A program made the translations under genes and the position numbers. Positions 48,708 through 58,283 of a stretch of 64,000 nucleotides of DNA are shown here, piece after piece. Positions within the stretch are counted from its first letter, which is position 1. Every line of letters starts with the position of its first letter. The notes under the pieces were generated by a model. The model did no database searches and was not told the origin of the DNA. It saw only the letters and a list, made by a program, of their open reading frames with translations. Source of the DNA: Campylobacter concisus (GTDB lineage Bacteria > Campylobacterota > Campylobacteria > Campylobacterales > Campylobacteraceae); the NCBI RefSeq assembly GCF_003048875.2, contig NZ_CP049264.1, positions 1,488,001-1,552,000 of the forward strand, given 5' to 3'.

Positions 48708-49850
48708 GTGGAGTTTGATTATTACGAGATCCTTGAAATTTCAAGAAATGCAAGTGGCGACGAGATAAAAAAAGCCTTTAGAAAGCTCGCTTTAAAATAC
48801 CATCCAGACAGAAACGCTGGCGACAAAGAGGCTGAGCAGAAATTTAAACAGATCAACGAAGCCTATCAGGTCTTAAGCGATGAGCAAAAGCGCTCAATAT
48901 ATGACAGATACGGCAAAGAAGGGCTTGAGGGTAGATTTGGCAGTGGCGGTGGCTTTAGCGCTGATTTTGACCTTTCAGACATTTTTGACTCGTTTTTTGG
49001 TGGCGGTTTTGGCGGTGGCTCTAGACAGAGAAAAAGACGAAGCGAAAAATACTCAGCAGATCTTGAAATTCCTATAAATTTAGAGTTTAATGAAGCTGTT
49101 TTTGGCTGCGAAAAAGAGATCAAATTTGATCAAAAAGTGCCTTGCCCAACATGCAACGCAACAGGCAGTAAAGATGGCAAAAACAAAACTTGCCAGCACT
49201 GCGGCGGAAGCGGCAGGATCACACGTGGAAATGGCTTTATGAATATCGTTCAAGAGTGCCCATACTGCCACGGATCTGGCGAAGTGATAAGCGAGCCATG
49301 TCCTGATTGCAACGCAAAAGCCTATAAAATCCAGCAACAAAGCGTCAAGATCACGATCCCAGAGGGCGTTGATAGTGGCATGAGGATGAGGGTCGCTGGC
49401 AAAGGCAACATCGGTGCAAACGGCGTTCAAGGCGATCTTTACGTGAGCATAAACGTAAAAGAGGACAAGCACTTCATCCGCCACAATGACGATGTTTATA
49501 TAGAAATTCCAGTCTTTTTCACCCAAGCTGTTCTTGGCGAGAGCATAAAAATCCCAACACTTCGCGGTGAAGCCGAGCTAAAACTGCCAGTTGGCGCGAA
49601 AGATAAACAGCAATTTATCTTTGAAAATGAGGGCATCAAGGGCGTAAATTCACGCAAAAAAGGCAGACTTGTAGCTCAAATTTCTATCCAAACACCTGAT
49701 AAACTAAGCGATGAGCAAAAAGAGCTTTTAAACAAGCTTCAAGCTAGCTTTGGCATAGTTTCAGGCAAGTCAAGCACCGATGAGAGCGTCTTTGATAAGA
49801 TAAAAAGCTGGTTTAAAGGCGACGAGCCAAAGGGCAAAAAGAAAAAATAA
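48708..49850 (+). CDS. dnaJ: chaperone DnaJ
   Basis: This 380-residue DnaJ has a J domain with HPD (KYHPDRNAG near residue 35), a Gly/Phe-rich linker and four zinc-binding repeats: [27 protein letters not shown] and CPDCNAKAY. The last repeat keeps the cysteines but has lost the usual Gly residues. It delivers clients to DnaK. The start is GTG at 48708 after AAGGA. No dnaK or grpE is adjacent. Confidence 0.96.
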   Translation: MEFDYYEILEISRNASGDEIKKAFRKLALKYHPDRNAGDKEAEQKFKQINEAYQVLSDEQKRSIYDRYGKEGLEGRFGSGGGFSADFDLSDIFDSFFGGGFGGGSRQRKRRSEKYSADLEIPINLEFNEAVFGCEKEIKFDQKVPCPTCNATGSKDGKNKTCQHCGGSGRITRGNGFMNIVQECPYCHGSGEVISEPCPDCNAKAYKIQQQSVKITIPEGVDSGMRMRVAGKGNIGANGVQGDLYVSINVKEDKHFIRHNDDVYIEIPVFFTQAVLGESIKIPTLRGEAELKLPVGAKDKQQFIFENEGIKGVNSRKKGRLVAQISIQTPDKLSDEQKELLNKLQASFGIVSGKSSTDESVFDKIKSWFKGDEPKGKKKK

Positions 49851-50093
49851 ATTTAGATTTGTGACGTTAAATTTGGCGTCACAAATTCTTTCGAAATCTT
49901 ATTTTGAATGCGATTATACAACTAGACCAAATGCGCAAAACTCTGGCAAATTTTAAAATTTATGAGCGAGCATATCACGCTTCTAAATTTAGTGGCGAAT
50001 AGTTATGGGCCCTAAATTTAGTAAGTTGCTAAGACGAGTGAGTAAAGTTTTAAAATTTGCAGAATTGCTTTGTTAAATTAGATAGGTGTCAAG

Positions 50094-50206
50094 CAAATTT
50101 TAAAATTTCATGAACGAGTAATTTCGGCTCTAAAATTTGAGCTAAGCTGTAAGCGAAGCCAAATTTTAGTAGTCAATTCTTATGAGTGAATGGAATTTTA
50201 AAATTT
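50094..50206 (+). repeat. 113-bp perfect direct repeat, copy 2
   Basis: This copy is identical base for base to 37539-37651 in the same orientation, 12,555 bases away, with unrelated flanks. Confidence 0.9.
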
Positions 50207-50358
50207 GCAAAAAAGTAGTAGTTTTATTTTAAAGCACATAGTTTAAATTTCAAATTTAGAGCTGGCATATCACGGCTCTAAATTTAGTGGCAAAATAAAG
50301 AATTTAAATTAGGTAGATTTTCAAGGCGATTGCATAAAAGCGCATAAATTTAAAAGAA

Positions 50359-50390
50359 ATTTTAGTGCCCAAAATATCAGGCACTAAAAT
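50359..50390 (-). terminator. terminator of pyk
   Basis: An 11-bp perfect stem (ATTTTAGTGCC with GGCACTAAAAT, 10-base loop) lies just after the pyk stop on the minus strand and is followed by a T-rich run on that strand. Confidence 0.7.
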
Positions 50391-50398
50391 CCATAAAT

Positions 50399-51850
50399 TT
50401 ACTCAGTTGCAAGGTCTAAGTAATAATCAAGCTGGTCGCGTCTGATGATACGTATGAGGTTTGTGCTGCCCTCTACGCCTGTTGGGTGGCCAGCTGTGAC
50501 GAGATAGGTCTTGTCATGCTCGACGTATCCAGCGTCGTAAGCCTTTTTGATGACATTTGCAAGAAGGACATTTAGCTTTGTCTTTTCAAGCACAAGCGCT
50601 GGCGTCACGCCCCAAGCAAGGGTAAGCATGTGAGCTGTCTGCTCGTCGTGTGCGATAGCGATGATGTCGATGTTTGTGCGGTTTCTAGCTAGCTTTATGG
50701 CTGATTTGCCAGAGCCTGTGATAGAGAGTATCGCATTTGCCTTGATGCGCACGGCTAGCGAAGCTGCGCTATTTGCGACCATGTCAGTCTCGTCAAAAAA
50801 GTCAAATTCGTCAAATTTATTGTATGGGTAGATGCTTTGCGTCTGGATGATTGTTTTGCTCATCGCCTCTACGACTGCGACTGGGTTTTTGCCGATCGCG
50901 CTCTCCTCGCTTAGCATAACCGCATCAGTGCCGTCTAGCACGGCATTTGCCACGTCGCTGATCTCCGCTCTTGTAGCGGTTTCATGCTCAGCCATGCTTA
51001 GCATCATCTGAGTTGCTGTGATGACTGGTTTGCTGGCTGCATTTGCCTTTTTGATGATGAGCTTTTGTATGGTTGGGACCCTGTAAAATGGCACCTCTAT
51101 GCCAAGGTCGCCACGAGCTACCATGATACCGTCACTCTTTGCGATGATGTCGTCTATATTTTCGACCGCGTCAAATTTCTCGATCTTAGATAGGATAGCC
51201 GCACGTGATCCAAATTCTTTTAAGATATTTCTTGCTTTTATCACGTCATTTGCGTCTTGCACGAAGCTAATAGCAACGAAATTTACGCCCTGCTTTGCGC
51301 CAAATTCCATATCTTCTTTATCTTTTGGCGTGATAATGTCGATGCCAAGGGCGGTATTTGGGAAATTTACCCCTTTGTTTGAGTTTAAAAGTCCGTCATT
51401 TTCGATGATGGTTTTTACCACATCTTTGCCCTCGCCTGTAACTCTTGCTCTGATCGAGCCATCGTAGAGATAGACGTACTCGCCAGCCTTTAGCATAGGT
51501 AAAATTTGAGGCTGATTTAGGCTCACTCTATAAACGCCCTTTTCGATCTTTTCGCCCACGATATCCTCTGCGTAGATGCTAAGCTCGTCGCCAGCTTTTA
51601 AGTAAAATGGCTCGCTAAGCTTGCCAACTCTGATCTTTGGACCGCAGATATCTTGCAAGATGCTTATGCGTTTGTTTAGTCTTTTTTCGATGTTTCTTAT
51701 CTTGTCGATGTTTGATTTGTGGTATTCGTGTGTTCCGTGGCTAAAATTTAAACGAAAAACATTAACACCTGCTTTAACCATCGCTTCCATCGTCTCTTCG
51801 TTGTCACTTGCTGGCCCTAAAGTCGCTACAATTTTCGTCTTTTTTATCAT
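50399..51850 (-). CDS. pyk: pyruvate kinase
   Basis: This 483-residue enzyme starts KKTKIVATLGPASDNEET, has FRLNFSHGTHE, the active-site region IMVARGDLGIEVPF and TATQMMLSM followed by TRAEISDVANAVLDGTDAVM. It makes ATP and pyruvate from phosphoenolpyruvate. Campylobacters do not run normal glycolysis from glucose, so its role is probably in amino-acid and organic-acid carbon flow (inference). It is monocistronic. Confidence 0.97.
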   Translation of the reverse strand: MIKKTKIVATLGPASDNEETMEAMVKAGVNVFRLNFSHGTHEYHKSNIDKIRNIEKRLNKRISILQDICGPKIRVGKLSEPFYLKAGDELSIYAEDIVGEKIEKGVYRVSLNQPQILPMLKAGEYVYLYDGSIRARVTGEGKDVVKTIIENDGLLNSNKGVNFPNTALGIDIITPKDKEDMEFGAKQGVNFVAISFVQDANDVIKARNILKEFGSRAAILSKIEKFDAVENIDDIIAKSDGIMVARGDLGIEVPFYRVPTIQKLIIKKANAASKPVITATQMMLSMAEHETATRAEISDVANAVLDGTDAVMLSEESAIGKNPVAVVEAMSKTIIQTQSIYPYNKFDEFDFFDETDMVANSAASLAVRIKANAILSITGSGKSAIKLARNRTNIDIIAIAHDEQTAHMLTLAWGVTPALVLEKTKLNVLLANVIKKAYDAGYVEHDKTYLVTAGHPTGVEGSTNLIRIIRRDQLDYYLDLATE

Positions 51851-51878
51851 TTTTGTGCCCTGTAATTTGATTTTTGCG

Positions 51879-51884
51879 ATTATA
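51879..51884 (-). promoter_or_regulatory. candidate -10 box for pyk
   Basis: The minus strand reads TATAAT 29 bases before the pyk start. Confidence 0.45.
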
Positions 51885-51911
51885 ACACAATTTAATAATG
51901 TAAATTTTTTG

Positions 51912-51917
51912 TATAAT
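51912..51917 (+). promoter_or_regulatory. candidate -10 box for the TRAP binding protein
   Basis: A perfect TATAAT preceded by TTTTTTG lies 26 bases before the start codon, with AAAGGAGAG as ribosome site. Confidence 0.55.
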
Positions 51918-51942
51918 ATGCAAAATTTTTAAAGGAGAGAGT

Positions 51943-53004
51943 ATGAATAAATTTTTATTAGCATCTCTTGGCCTAGCAGCTCTTGCTTGCGCTGCCATGG
52001 GAGATGACAAAGTCTATAAGCTCAAGCTTGCAACCTCATGGGAGAGCACTATGCCAGTGCTTGGTGACGTGCCAAAAGAGCTAAAAGAGAAGGTCGAAAA
52101 GATGAGTAACGGCCGCATCGAGATCAGGATCGACTACCCGTCAAAGCACAAGTCACCTTTTGCGATGCTTGACTTTGCAAAGAGCGGTCAGTACGACATC
52201 GGCTACACAGCTAGCTACTACTACAAGGGCAAAGACCCTAAGACTATGTTTTTTACAGCGACACCATTTATGATGAATACCGACGAGCAAACAGCTTGGT
52301 ATGAATTTGGCGGCGGCAAAGAGCTAGAGGCGAAAGTTTTTGACCCATATAACATCAAAATTTTTAGAGCTGGTAACACTGGCATGCAAATGGGCGGCTG
52401 GTTTAAAAAAGAGATCAAGTCAGTTGATGATATCAAAGGCTTAAAGATAAGAATTCCGGGCTTTGGCGGTGAAATTTACGCTAAACTTGGCGCAAACATC
52501 AACACTATCCCAACTGGCGAGCTTTACATGGCTCTTGAGATGGGCACTATCGATGCAGTCGAGTGGGTTAGCCCAGCTTATGACATGGCACTTGGCTTTC
52601 ACAAAGTGGCAAAATACTACTACACAGGCTGGCAAGAGCCAGATGGCGAAACTCAGTTTTTCTTCAACAAAAATGCATATGAAAAACTTCCAGATGATCT
52701 AAAAGCTATCTTTGAAGCGGCTGCTGCTGAAGTGGCAAGAGATGTGAATACTAAGGTATTTTACGCAAACGTAGAGTACTGGGACAAGATGAAGGCTGAG
52801 TACCCAGACATCCAAGTAAAATCTTTCCCACCAGAGGTCATCGCAGCTCTTAAAAAGGCTACAAACGAGCTACTTGATGAAGAGAGCGCAAAAGATCCGC
52901 TATTTAAAGAGATCGTCGAGTCTCAAAGAGCTTTCCTCAAAAAAGCAAGAGAGTGGACTAAAATTTCTGACTACGCTTACATCAAAACAAACGAAGAGAA
53001 ATAA
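51943..53004 (+). CDS. TRAP transporter periplasmic substrate-binding protein
   Basis: This 353-residue DctP-family protein has a signal peptide (about residues 1-20) and the family segments KLKLATSWESTMPV, LKIRIPGFGGEIYAKLGANI and GTIDAVEWVSPAYD. The last contains the conserved Trp and the ligand-site region of this family, and the AVEWVSPAYD form resembles TRAP proteins for keto acids. TRAP systems need DctQ and DctM membrane parts; none is encoded nearby, so this gene is an orphan here. It has its own promoter and terminator. Confidence 0.9.
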   Translation: MNKFLLASLGLAALACAAMGDDKVYKLKLATSWESTMPVLGDVPKELKEKVEKMSNGRIEIRIDYPSKHKSPFAMLDFAKSGQYDIGYTASYYYKGKDPKTMFFTATPFMMNTDEQTAWYEFGGGKELEAKVFDPYNIKIFRAGNTGMQMGGWFKKEIKSVDDIKGLKIRIPGFGGEIYAKLGANINTIPTGELYMALEMGTIDAVEWVSPAYDMALGFHKVAKYYYTGWQEPDGETQFFFNKNAYEKLPDDLKAIFEAAAAEVARDVNTKVFYANVEYWDKMKAEYPDIQVKSFPPEVIAALKKATNELLDEESAKDPLFKEIVESQRAFLKKAREWTKISDYAYIKTNEEK

Positions 53005-53008
53005 CCAC

Positions 53009-53033
53009 AGCAGGGAGCTCTCCCTGCTTTTTA
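53009..53033 (+). terminator. terminator of the TRAP binding protein gene
   Basis: A hairpin (AGCAGGGAG with CTCCCTGCT) followed by TTTTT lies five bases after the stop codon. Confidence 0.8.
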
Positions 53034-53114
53034 AAATTTAAAACTCCACAACAACCAATCACAATAAGACTTTAAAGCAAAAGATAAGACAATAGTGAAA
53101 ATTTAAAAGGATTT

Positions 53115-53741
53115 ATGATGAAAAAAGTCAAATTTATAGTTTTTATCTGCTTGTTTATACTGCTACCACTTGCTTATTTTAATGGCTTCATAAGAATTTC
53201 TGATCTAACTAGCGAACAAGAGAGCATTGCTAAAAAGTATGGTGGTATTTATGTATTTGATGAGAAGTTAGAGAAGGAGATAGATAAGAGAGAAGAAGAG
53301 AGGGATAAGTATCTTGATGATTTCTTTAAAAACAATAATAGAGATTTTGACTTAAATGATCAAGCTATTATGAATGAAAAATTACCTAGAGTTTTATCTA
53401 ATGGTAAAAAATATTACCTCAGATGGATTGATTATGAAAATGAGACTAGAAAAAAGATAAAAACTCCACAAATTTACAAAGATAAAATAAAAGAATTTAT
53501 TGGCAGTGAAGATTATGAAAAATTTAAACCATCTTATGACTTGGGCTATTTTTATATCGATGATAATGATGAAGTAAGAGTAATCGATCTAAGTTTAGAC
53601 TACTACGTTGTCGAAATAACATATACACTTTCAGGTGATGAAGCAAGTGGGATAAAATTTACCAAAAACAGATATATAAACGTAGCTGGAGATAACTATT
53701 TTTATTTCATAGACAACAAATTTCAAAAGATAAATAAATAG
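53115..53741 (+). CDS. small membrane-anchored protein, putative immunity partner
   Basis: This 208-residue protein has one N-terminal hydrophobic segment (about residues 5-25) and then a charged, probably periplasmic domain. I know no family for it. Its last 85 residues resemble the visible part of the partial gene at 63735-64000 (shared features include KFIG/EFIG, KYKP/KFKP, GDEA.GI.F.KN and a closing NGKF/DNKF). Both genes sit directly upstream of a lipase/PAAR-like giant gene. An immunity role is inferred from that repeated pairing. It starts at either of two adjacent Met codons. Confidence 0.72.
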   Translation: MMKKVKFIVFICLFILLPLAYFNGFIRISDLTSEQESIAKKYGGIYVFDEKLEKEIDKREEERDKYLDDFFKNNNRDFDLNDQAIMNEKLPRVLSNGKKYYLRWIDYENETRKKIKTPQIYKDKIKEFIGSEDYEKFKPSYDLGYFYIDDNDEVRVIDLSLDYYVVEITYTLSGDEASGIKFTKNRYINVAGDNYFYFIDNKFQKINK

Positions 53742-53750
53742 GACAAATAA

Positions 53751-56700
53751 ATGAATACTATTAAAAATTTAACCAACAAAGAGATGGTAAATAAGATAAA
53801 AGACTATGCTGATATAGCCGATGTTGCTTATGCGTTTTTTGAGTATATAGATGAGAATGAAATTTGGAGTTTTTCGGATAAATTTCATAATGAGAGAATT
53901 TTAAAAAAACCAAATCCTAGATGGGATTATGCAGACTATAGTTACTATGGTCATACTTTAGAATTTGACGTTAAAGACGAAAACGGAAATACTATAAAAG
54001 CTGCTGGTACTCCTACCGCTTACGCCCTTTGCGTTGAAGCTAGATTTATGCAAGACTTAACTATTCAAAAACCAAAAGAAGATGATGAATTAGAAGAAGA
54101 AAAAGTACAAATTTCTAATCAAATAAAAAATTTTATAAAAGTCCCTCGAAATAAAAGGCAGTATTTATTTTACACAATAGACAATCTCTCCAAACGTACC
54201 AAAAATTTCACATCAAGGTTTAGACTTCTAAAACATCAAAAAAATGACGATGAAGGTTTTAGTGCCACGCTTTTTGAAGATACCAAAGACAATAATAAAA
54301 GAATACTAGCTTTTAGAGGCACCGAGATCACTCTAGGAGACTTATACGCAGATGCTCAGTTAACAACTAACCGCATAACAAACCAGGCAACCTCTTTAAT
54401 ATATTTTTTTATGGATAATGTTATACCTATATTAAAAGAGGGCGAAAAGATAAATATATGCGGTCACTCTCTTGGTGGATATCTAACCCAGATATGTGCT
54501 TTTACTTTTGCTGAACATATAGATGAAATTTATACATTTAATTCGCCTGGATTATTAAGCAAGCTCAATATCGAAGAAGGTCTTTCGAGCCAAATATTTA
54601 TAATAAGCCAAGCATTAAGAGATCCCTCTCTTGATACTAGAATCAGAACTAATATAAATTATAAAAAAACGCTTTACTTGAATATGTATTCTGCAAACGA
54701 AGATCACACCTACCTACCAACACCTTTAAATGTTAATAACATATATCACATGAAAACAGACAATGATAGCCTAGCCTTTAACAATAAACTCTATGAAAAC
54801 GCTATACAAGACCTTGGAGTTGATATAAATGGCAATGAAGTACTTATAAATATAGGCAACGTAGATGCGATACTAAATACAAATGTGAGTATAAGCTCGC
54901 ACTTTCTTACCTATACGGCTGCTACACTATACTTTTTCTCATATCTTTTAGAGCAAAAAGATAATGACGAAAAGACAAAAAATGTTAGCCTAAAAGGCAC
55001 ATTTTTATATCTAAATGAATTTATGGAGCAAAACTATAAGCTTATTTTTGATCTTGATACAAATTTATCTTTAGCATATAAAAATGAGACATCCTATATA
55101 GATAACAAAGCTACACTCCCACCTCTTTTATATAACAAAAACAAAAACTGGATGTTGCTTATACTATTAAATAATATAAAACACGACTTTAAGATATTTA
55201 ATCACAATTTAGAAGACGAGCAAGAAGCCTTGATAATAGAAGATATATTTAAGCTTAGTGACAAGAAGCGATACACAAAGATAATAAGCAAAGATGAAGT
55301 TGAGAAATTTAAAGAAAGTGGATGTGAAAAGATAGAAGATAAAAGAGCTATGCACAAGTGCAGGACATACAAGGTAGTAGATGAGAGCTCTAGTGATATC
55401 ACCACCACCAAGGCTGATGCTAGCAAGCTCTACACCTATACGTCAAATTTCACAAGGTCGCTTTCATCACAAGATGAGAAGGCATACTTTATGAAAAGAT
55501 CAGAGCAGACCTACTCTCTTTTATTTGACAACAGCACGCAGAGTGGCTCTATAAATTTATACGACGTAAAAGATAGAGGCGAGATAAAATTTGGCTTTTT
55601 ATCAGCTAGCTCTAGCGTATATGTGGATAAGGATAAAGAGAGTTTAGCCATATTTACAAAAGATAAAGACATAGTGGATATCGATAAGATATATGAGAAG
55701 ATAAGAGATAAATTTGGCGTGGAAAACCCAGAAAACTACAAGGTCGATCTCTTTTTAAACGCTACACTTCTAAAAGGTGCAAACGAAGCTAAAGACTATA
55801 AATTTGGCTTTACAAATTTCAAAGATGAAAAAGAGCATGATCTCTTTGAGAACAAAGAAGATCAAAAGCCCTTTTACTACTTTAGCCCAAGAGATGATGA
55901 AAGCTCTAAAGGCTCGCTTGATATCACAAATAAAAACACTAGCATAAGAGTGCTTGGCTATGATATAGATAGGGGTAGCTTAGATGTAAAGCTAAAAAGA
56001 GCCAACAATGATGAGAAAAAAGAGAAGCAAGCACAAGATAGAGAAGCGATAAATCATCAAAGCATGCCTCCTGGTGCAGTAGCTACAAATTTCACCGCTC
56101 ACCCAGTCATAGAAGACGACGTCATCACTTGCCCGCATGGTGGCCAAGTGGTGCTAAAAAGCAAAGCTGGCAGGAGTATCACATCTAATGGCATACCACT
56201 CATACTAGGTCAAGACTTCTTAGGCTCGCCGATAGTTGGCTGCTCGGCAAATTCGCCATGCACCTGCGTAGCACACGTGCCAAAGAGCGCACTAAGTGCC
56301 AAAAGAGTAAATGACAACCACGCTCTCATGCAAGACCTAGTTCATCACTGCTTAAGTGATAAAGGCTGCGCGCTATCAGTGGCTAAAAAGTCAAATTTGC
56401 TAAATTTTGAAGGGATAAAATACGTTGATGCAAACGGCAACGAAGTAGCCCCAAAAGATGTGCAGATCACGCAAAATCCAAGGCTAAGGTTTTTCATGAA
56501 AAGCGCTGCATCACAAAGAGATAACATGCACGTCGCCATATACTCCATAAACGGCACCGAGTACAAAGAGCCAAATGGGGCTGACGAGATCGTGCTAAAA
56601 GAGAGCGACGCAAGAGACGTTAGCGACAAGGCACTTTTAAAGCTATTTAATGAAAACTTTAAGACTACCAGCCAAAGAAAATATGAATTTAAAGAGTACT

Positions 56701-56939
56701 CGCTAAAGTATGGCGCAGATGTTTTTAGACTAAATTTCATAAAGCCAGAGTATAAGAGCAAGCACGGCATAAACGGCTACTACGAAAGACTTAGCGAATA
56801 CGAAAACGACGTTAGAAATTTGATCTTTCTAACGCCAAATCAAACAAAAGATATCACTATAAAAATAGCCAAAGGGCTAGACGCTAAGATAGAAAAAGAC
56901 GCCGAGATAACCGACGTCGTAGTGCTTCAAGGGCTATAA
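53751..56939 (+). CDS. lipase and PAAR-like domain protein, putative secreted effector
   Basis: This 1062-residue protein has an N-terminal alpha/beta-hydrolase (class 3 lipase-like) region. It contains ILAFRGTEITLGDLY near residue 185 and the nucleophile motif GHSLGG with Ser240. A long middle region has no known family. The C-terminal third has a Cys-rich domain at about 785-850 (DDVITCPHGG, SPIVGCSANSPCTC) that I read as a PAAR/DUF4280-like tip domain, and then a domain of about 200 residues. There is no signal peptide. The architecture fits a type VI-type phospholipase effector, but no VgrG or Hcp gene is in the window. It follows its small partner by nine bases. Confidence 0.75.
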   Translation: MNTIKNLTNKEMVNKIKDYADIADVAYAFFEYIDENEIWSFSDKFHNERILKKPNPRWDYADYSYYGHTLEFDVKDENGNTIKAAGTPTAYALCVEARFMQDLTIQKPKEDDELEEEKVQISNQIKNFIKVPRNKRQYLFYTIDNLSKRTKNFTSRFRLLKHQKNDDEGFSATLFEDTKDNNKRILAFRGTEITLGDLYADAQLTTNRITNQATSLIYFFMDNVIPILKEGEKINICGHSLGGYLTQICAFTFAEHIDEIYTFNSPGLLSKLNIEEGLSSQIFIISQALRDPSLDTRIRTNINYKKTLYLNMYSANEDHTYLPTPLNVNNIYHMKTDNDSLAFNNKLYENAIQDLGVDINGNEVLINIGNVDAILNTNVSISSHFLTYTAATLYFFSYLLEQKDNDEKTKNVSLKGTFLYLNEFMEQNYKLIFDLDTNLSLAYKNETSYIDNKATLPPLLYNKNKNWMLLILLNNIKHDFKIFNHNLEDEQEALIIEDIFKLSDKKRYTKIISKDEVEKFKESGCEKIEDKRAMHKCRTYKVVDESSSDITTTKADASKLYTYTSNFTRSLSSQDEKAYFMKRSEQTYSLLFDNSTQSGSINLYDVKDRGEIKFGFLSASSSVYVDKDKESLAIFTKDKDIVDIDKIYEKIRDKFGVENPENYKVDLFLNATLLKGANEAKDYKFGFTNFKDEKEHDLFENKEDQKPFYYFSPRDDESSKGSLDITNKNTSIRVLGYDIDRGSLDVKLKRANNDEKKEKQAQDREAINHQSMPPGAVATNFTAHPVIEDDVITCPHGGQVVLKSKAGRSITSNGIPLILGQDFLGSPIVGCSANSPCTCVAHVPKSALSAKRVNDNHALMQDLVHHCLSDKGCALSVAKKSNLLNFEGIKYVDANGNEVAPKDVQITQNPRLRFFMKSAASQRDNMHVAIYSINGTEYKEPNGADEIVLKESDARDVSDKALLKLFNENFKTTSQRKYEFKEYSLKYGADVFRLNFIKPEYKSKHGINGYYERLSEYENDVRNLIFLTPNQTKDITIKIAKGLDAKIEKDAEITDVVVLQGL

Positions 56940-56947
56940 ATTTACCC

Positions 56948-58150
56948 TTAGCAAGGCATCTTTAAAACTTCTACTACTTCACCTTTTGCGATAAATTCTG
57001 TCTCTTTAGGGATGATAAGCAGTGCAGCTTCGTTTGTTAGGTTATTTACGATCGCTGAGCTACCTAGCTTTTTGCCGTTTAAATTTACAAAAATTTTGCC
57101 ATCTTTGTTTTCTAAATTTACCGCTGTAAATTCCAAAAATGGCGAGCGTTTTTTGTAGTCTTCGTCCATTATCGCCGTGATCTTTGGCTCTTCTTGGCTA
57201 AACCAAGTGTTTATAAGCACTCTCACATAAAGCACGCACATAACCATCGCCGAATACGGAAATCCCGGCAGCGCAAAGATGTATTTATCGCCTGATTTTG
57301 CCACTCTTATGTGGCGGCCCGGTTTTATCGCAGCGCCTTCGATGATGAGCTTAAAGTTTTCATTTAAAGCGCCCTTTACAAAGTCATAGTCTCCCATGCT
57401 GATGCCACCAGTCGTCACTAAAATATCGGCTGATTTTAGTGCATTGATGATCGCTTTTTCGACAAGCTCGGCCTTATCTCTTACGATCTCACAAAGGATC
57501 GGCTCCGCGCCCATTTTTCGTATCTGCATAGCGATGCCTACGTGATTTGAGCTGTGAATTTGCGCTGGACTATCAAGAGGCTCGCCAAGGTCTTTTATCT
57601 CGCTACCGGTTGCTAGTATCGCCACTCTTGGGCGGATAAAGACGCTTACGTGAAAGACGCCAAGCTCGGCAAGAAGTGCGATCTCAGCATAAGTTAGACG
57701 TGTGCCTTTTTTTATTAAAATTTCGCCTTTTTTGTAGCTCTCACCCACTGCTCGCACGGCAAAGCCCTTTGGCACGCTCTTTTTGATGATTATTTTTGAG
57801 CCGCTAACCTCGACATTTTCAACCGGCACAAGAGTGTCGGTACCTTCGCTCATTAGCGAGCCGGTGAAGGTTTTGACGCATTTACTGCTCTCCACATGCA
57901 GCCCTTTGTCACTACCTGCTGGAAGGTCTGTGATGAGCTCAAGCTCACTTAGTCCATCTTTAAAGGCAAAAGCGTAGCCGTCCATCGCCGAAACTGGCTT
58001 TGCTGGGTAGTTTTCAGCGGCTTTCACATCATAGGCGATATTTCTATCAAGCGCATCTGTGATGGCTACTTTTTCGACCTTTTCCCACGCATTTATCGTA
58101 TCTTTTAGAATTTTCAGGCTATCTGCATAGCTCATAAAATCTTTCATCAT
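56948..58150 (-). CDS. moeA: molybdopterin molybdenumtransferase MoeA
   Basis: This 400-residue MoeA has KPVSAMDGYAFAFK near residue 53, LATGSEI near 185, TTGGISMGDYDFVKGAL near 245 and LPGFPYSAMV near 295. It inserts molybdenum into molybdopterin for enzymes such as formate dehydrogenase and nitrate reductase. It is convergent with the first effector gene (9 bases apart) and divergent from the YedE-like gene. Confidence 0.95.
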   Translation of the reverse strand: MMKDFMSYADSLKILKDTINAWEKVEKVAITDALDRNIAYDVKAAENYPAKPVSAMDGYAFAFKDGLSELELITDLPAGSDKGLHVESSKCVKTFTGSLMSEGTDTLVPVENVEVSGSKIIIKKSVPKGFAVRAVGESYKKGEILIKKGTRLTYAEIALLAELGVFHVSVFIRPRVAILATGSEIKDLGEPLDSPAQIHSSNHVGIAMQIRKMGAEPILCEIVRDKAELVEKAIINALKSADILVTTGGISMGDYDFVKGALNENFKLIIEGAAIKPGRHIRVAKSGDKYIFALPGFPYSAMVMCVLYVRVLINTWFSQEEPKITAIMDEDYKKRSPFLEFTAVNLENKDGKIFVNLNGKKLGSSAIVNNLTNEAALLIIPKETEFIAKGEVVEVLKMPC

Positions 58151-58283
58151 TTGTCCTTTTTATGAAATTTTTGCATATTTTAGCCACTTCTGTTTTACAA
58201 AAAATTAATCTTTGTTTTATTTAATGATTATTAAAATGTCGTTTAAGAAACCAGTCTGGTTTTACCCTTACACAGGAATTTAC

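Larger units (their letters stand above)
49851..50398. repeat. 548-base gene-free stretch with repeats
   Basis: This gap between dnaJ and pyk holds the second copy of the 113-bp repeat, two copies of a 24- to 27-base unit (near 49970 and 50264, around CATATCACG.CTCTAAATTTAGTGGC) and several TTTTAAAATTT words. It ends with the pyk terminator. No credible gene is present. Its make-up resembles the gap at 37347-37803. Confidence 0.7.

Noticed and set aside
49080-49526. 148-codon minus-strand frame inside dnaJ
   Set aside because: Antisense shadow of the zinc-finger part of dnaJ with unnatural composition.
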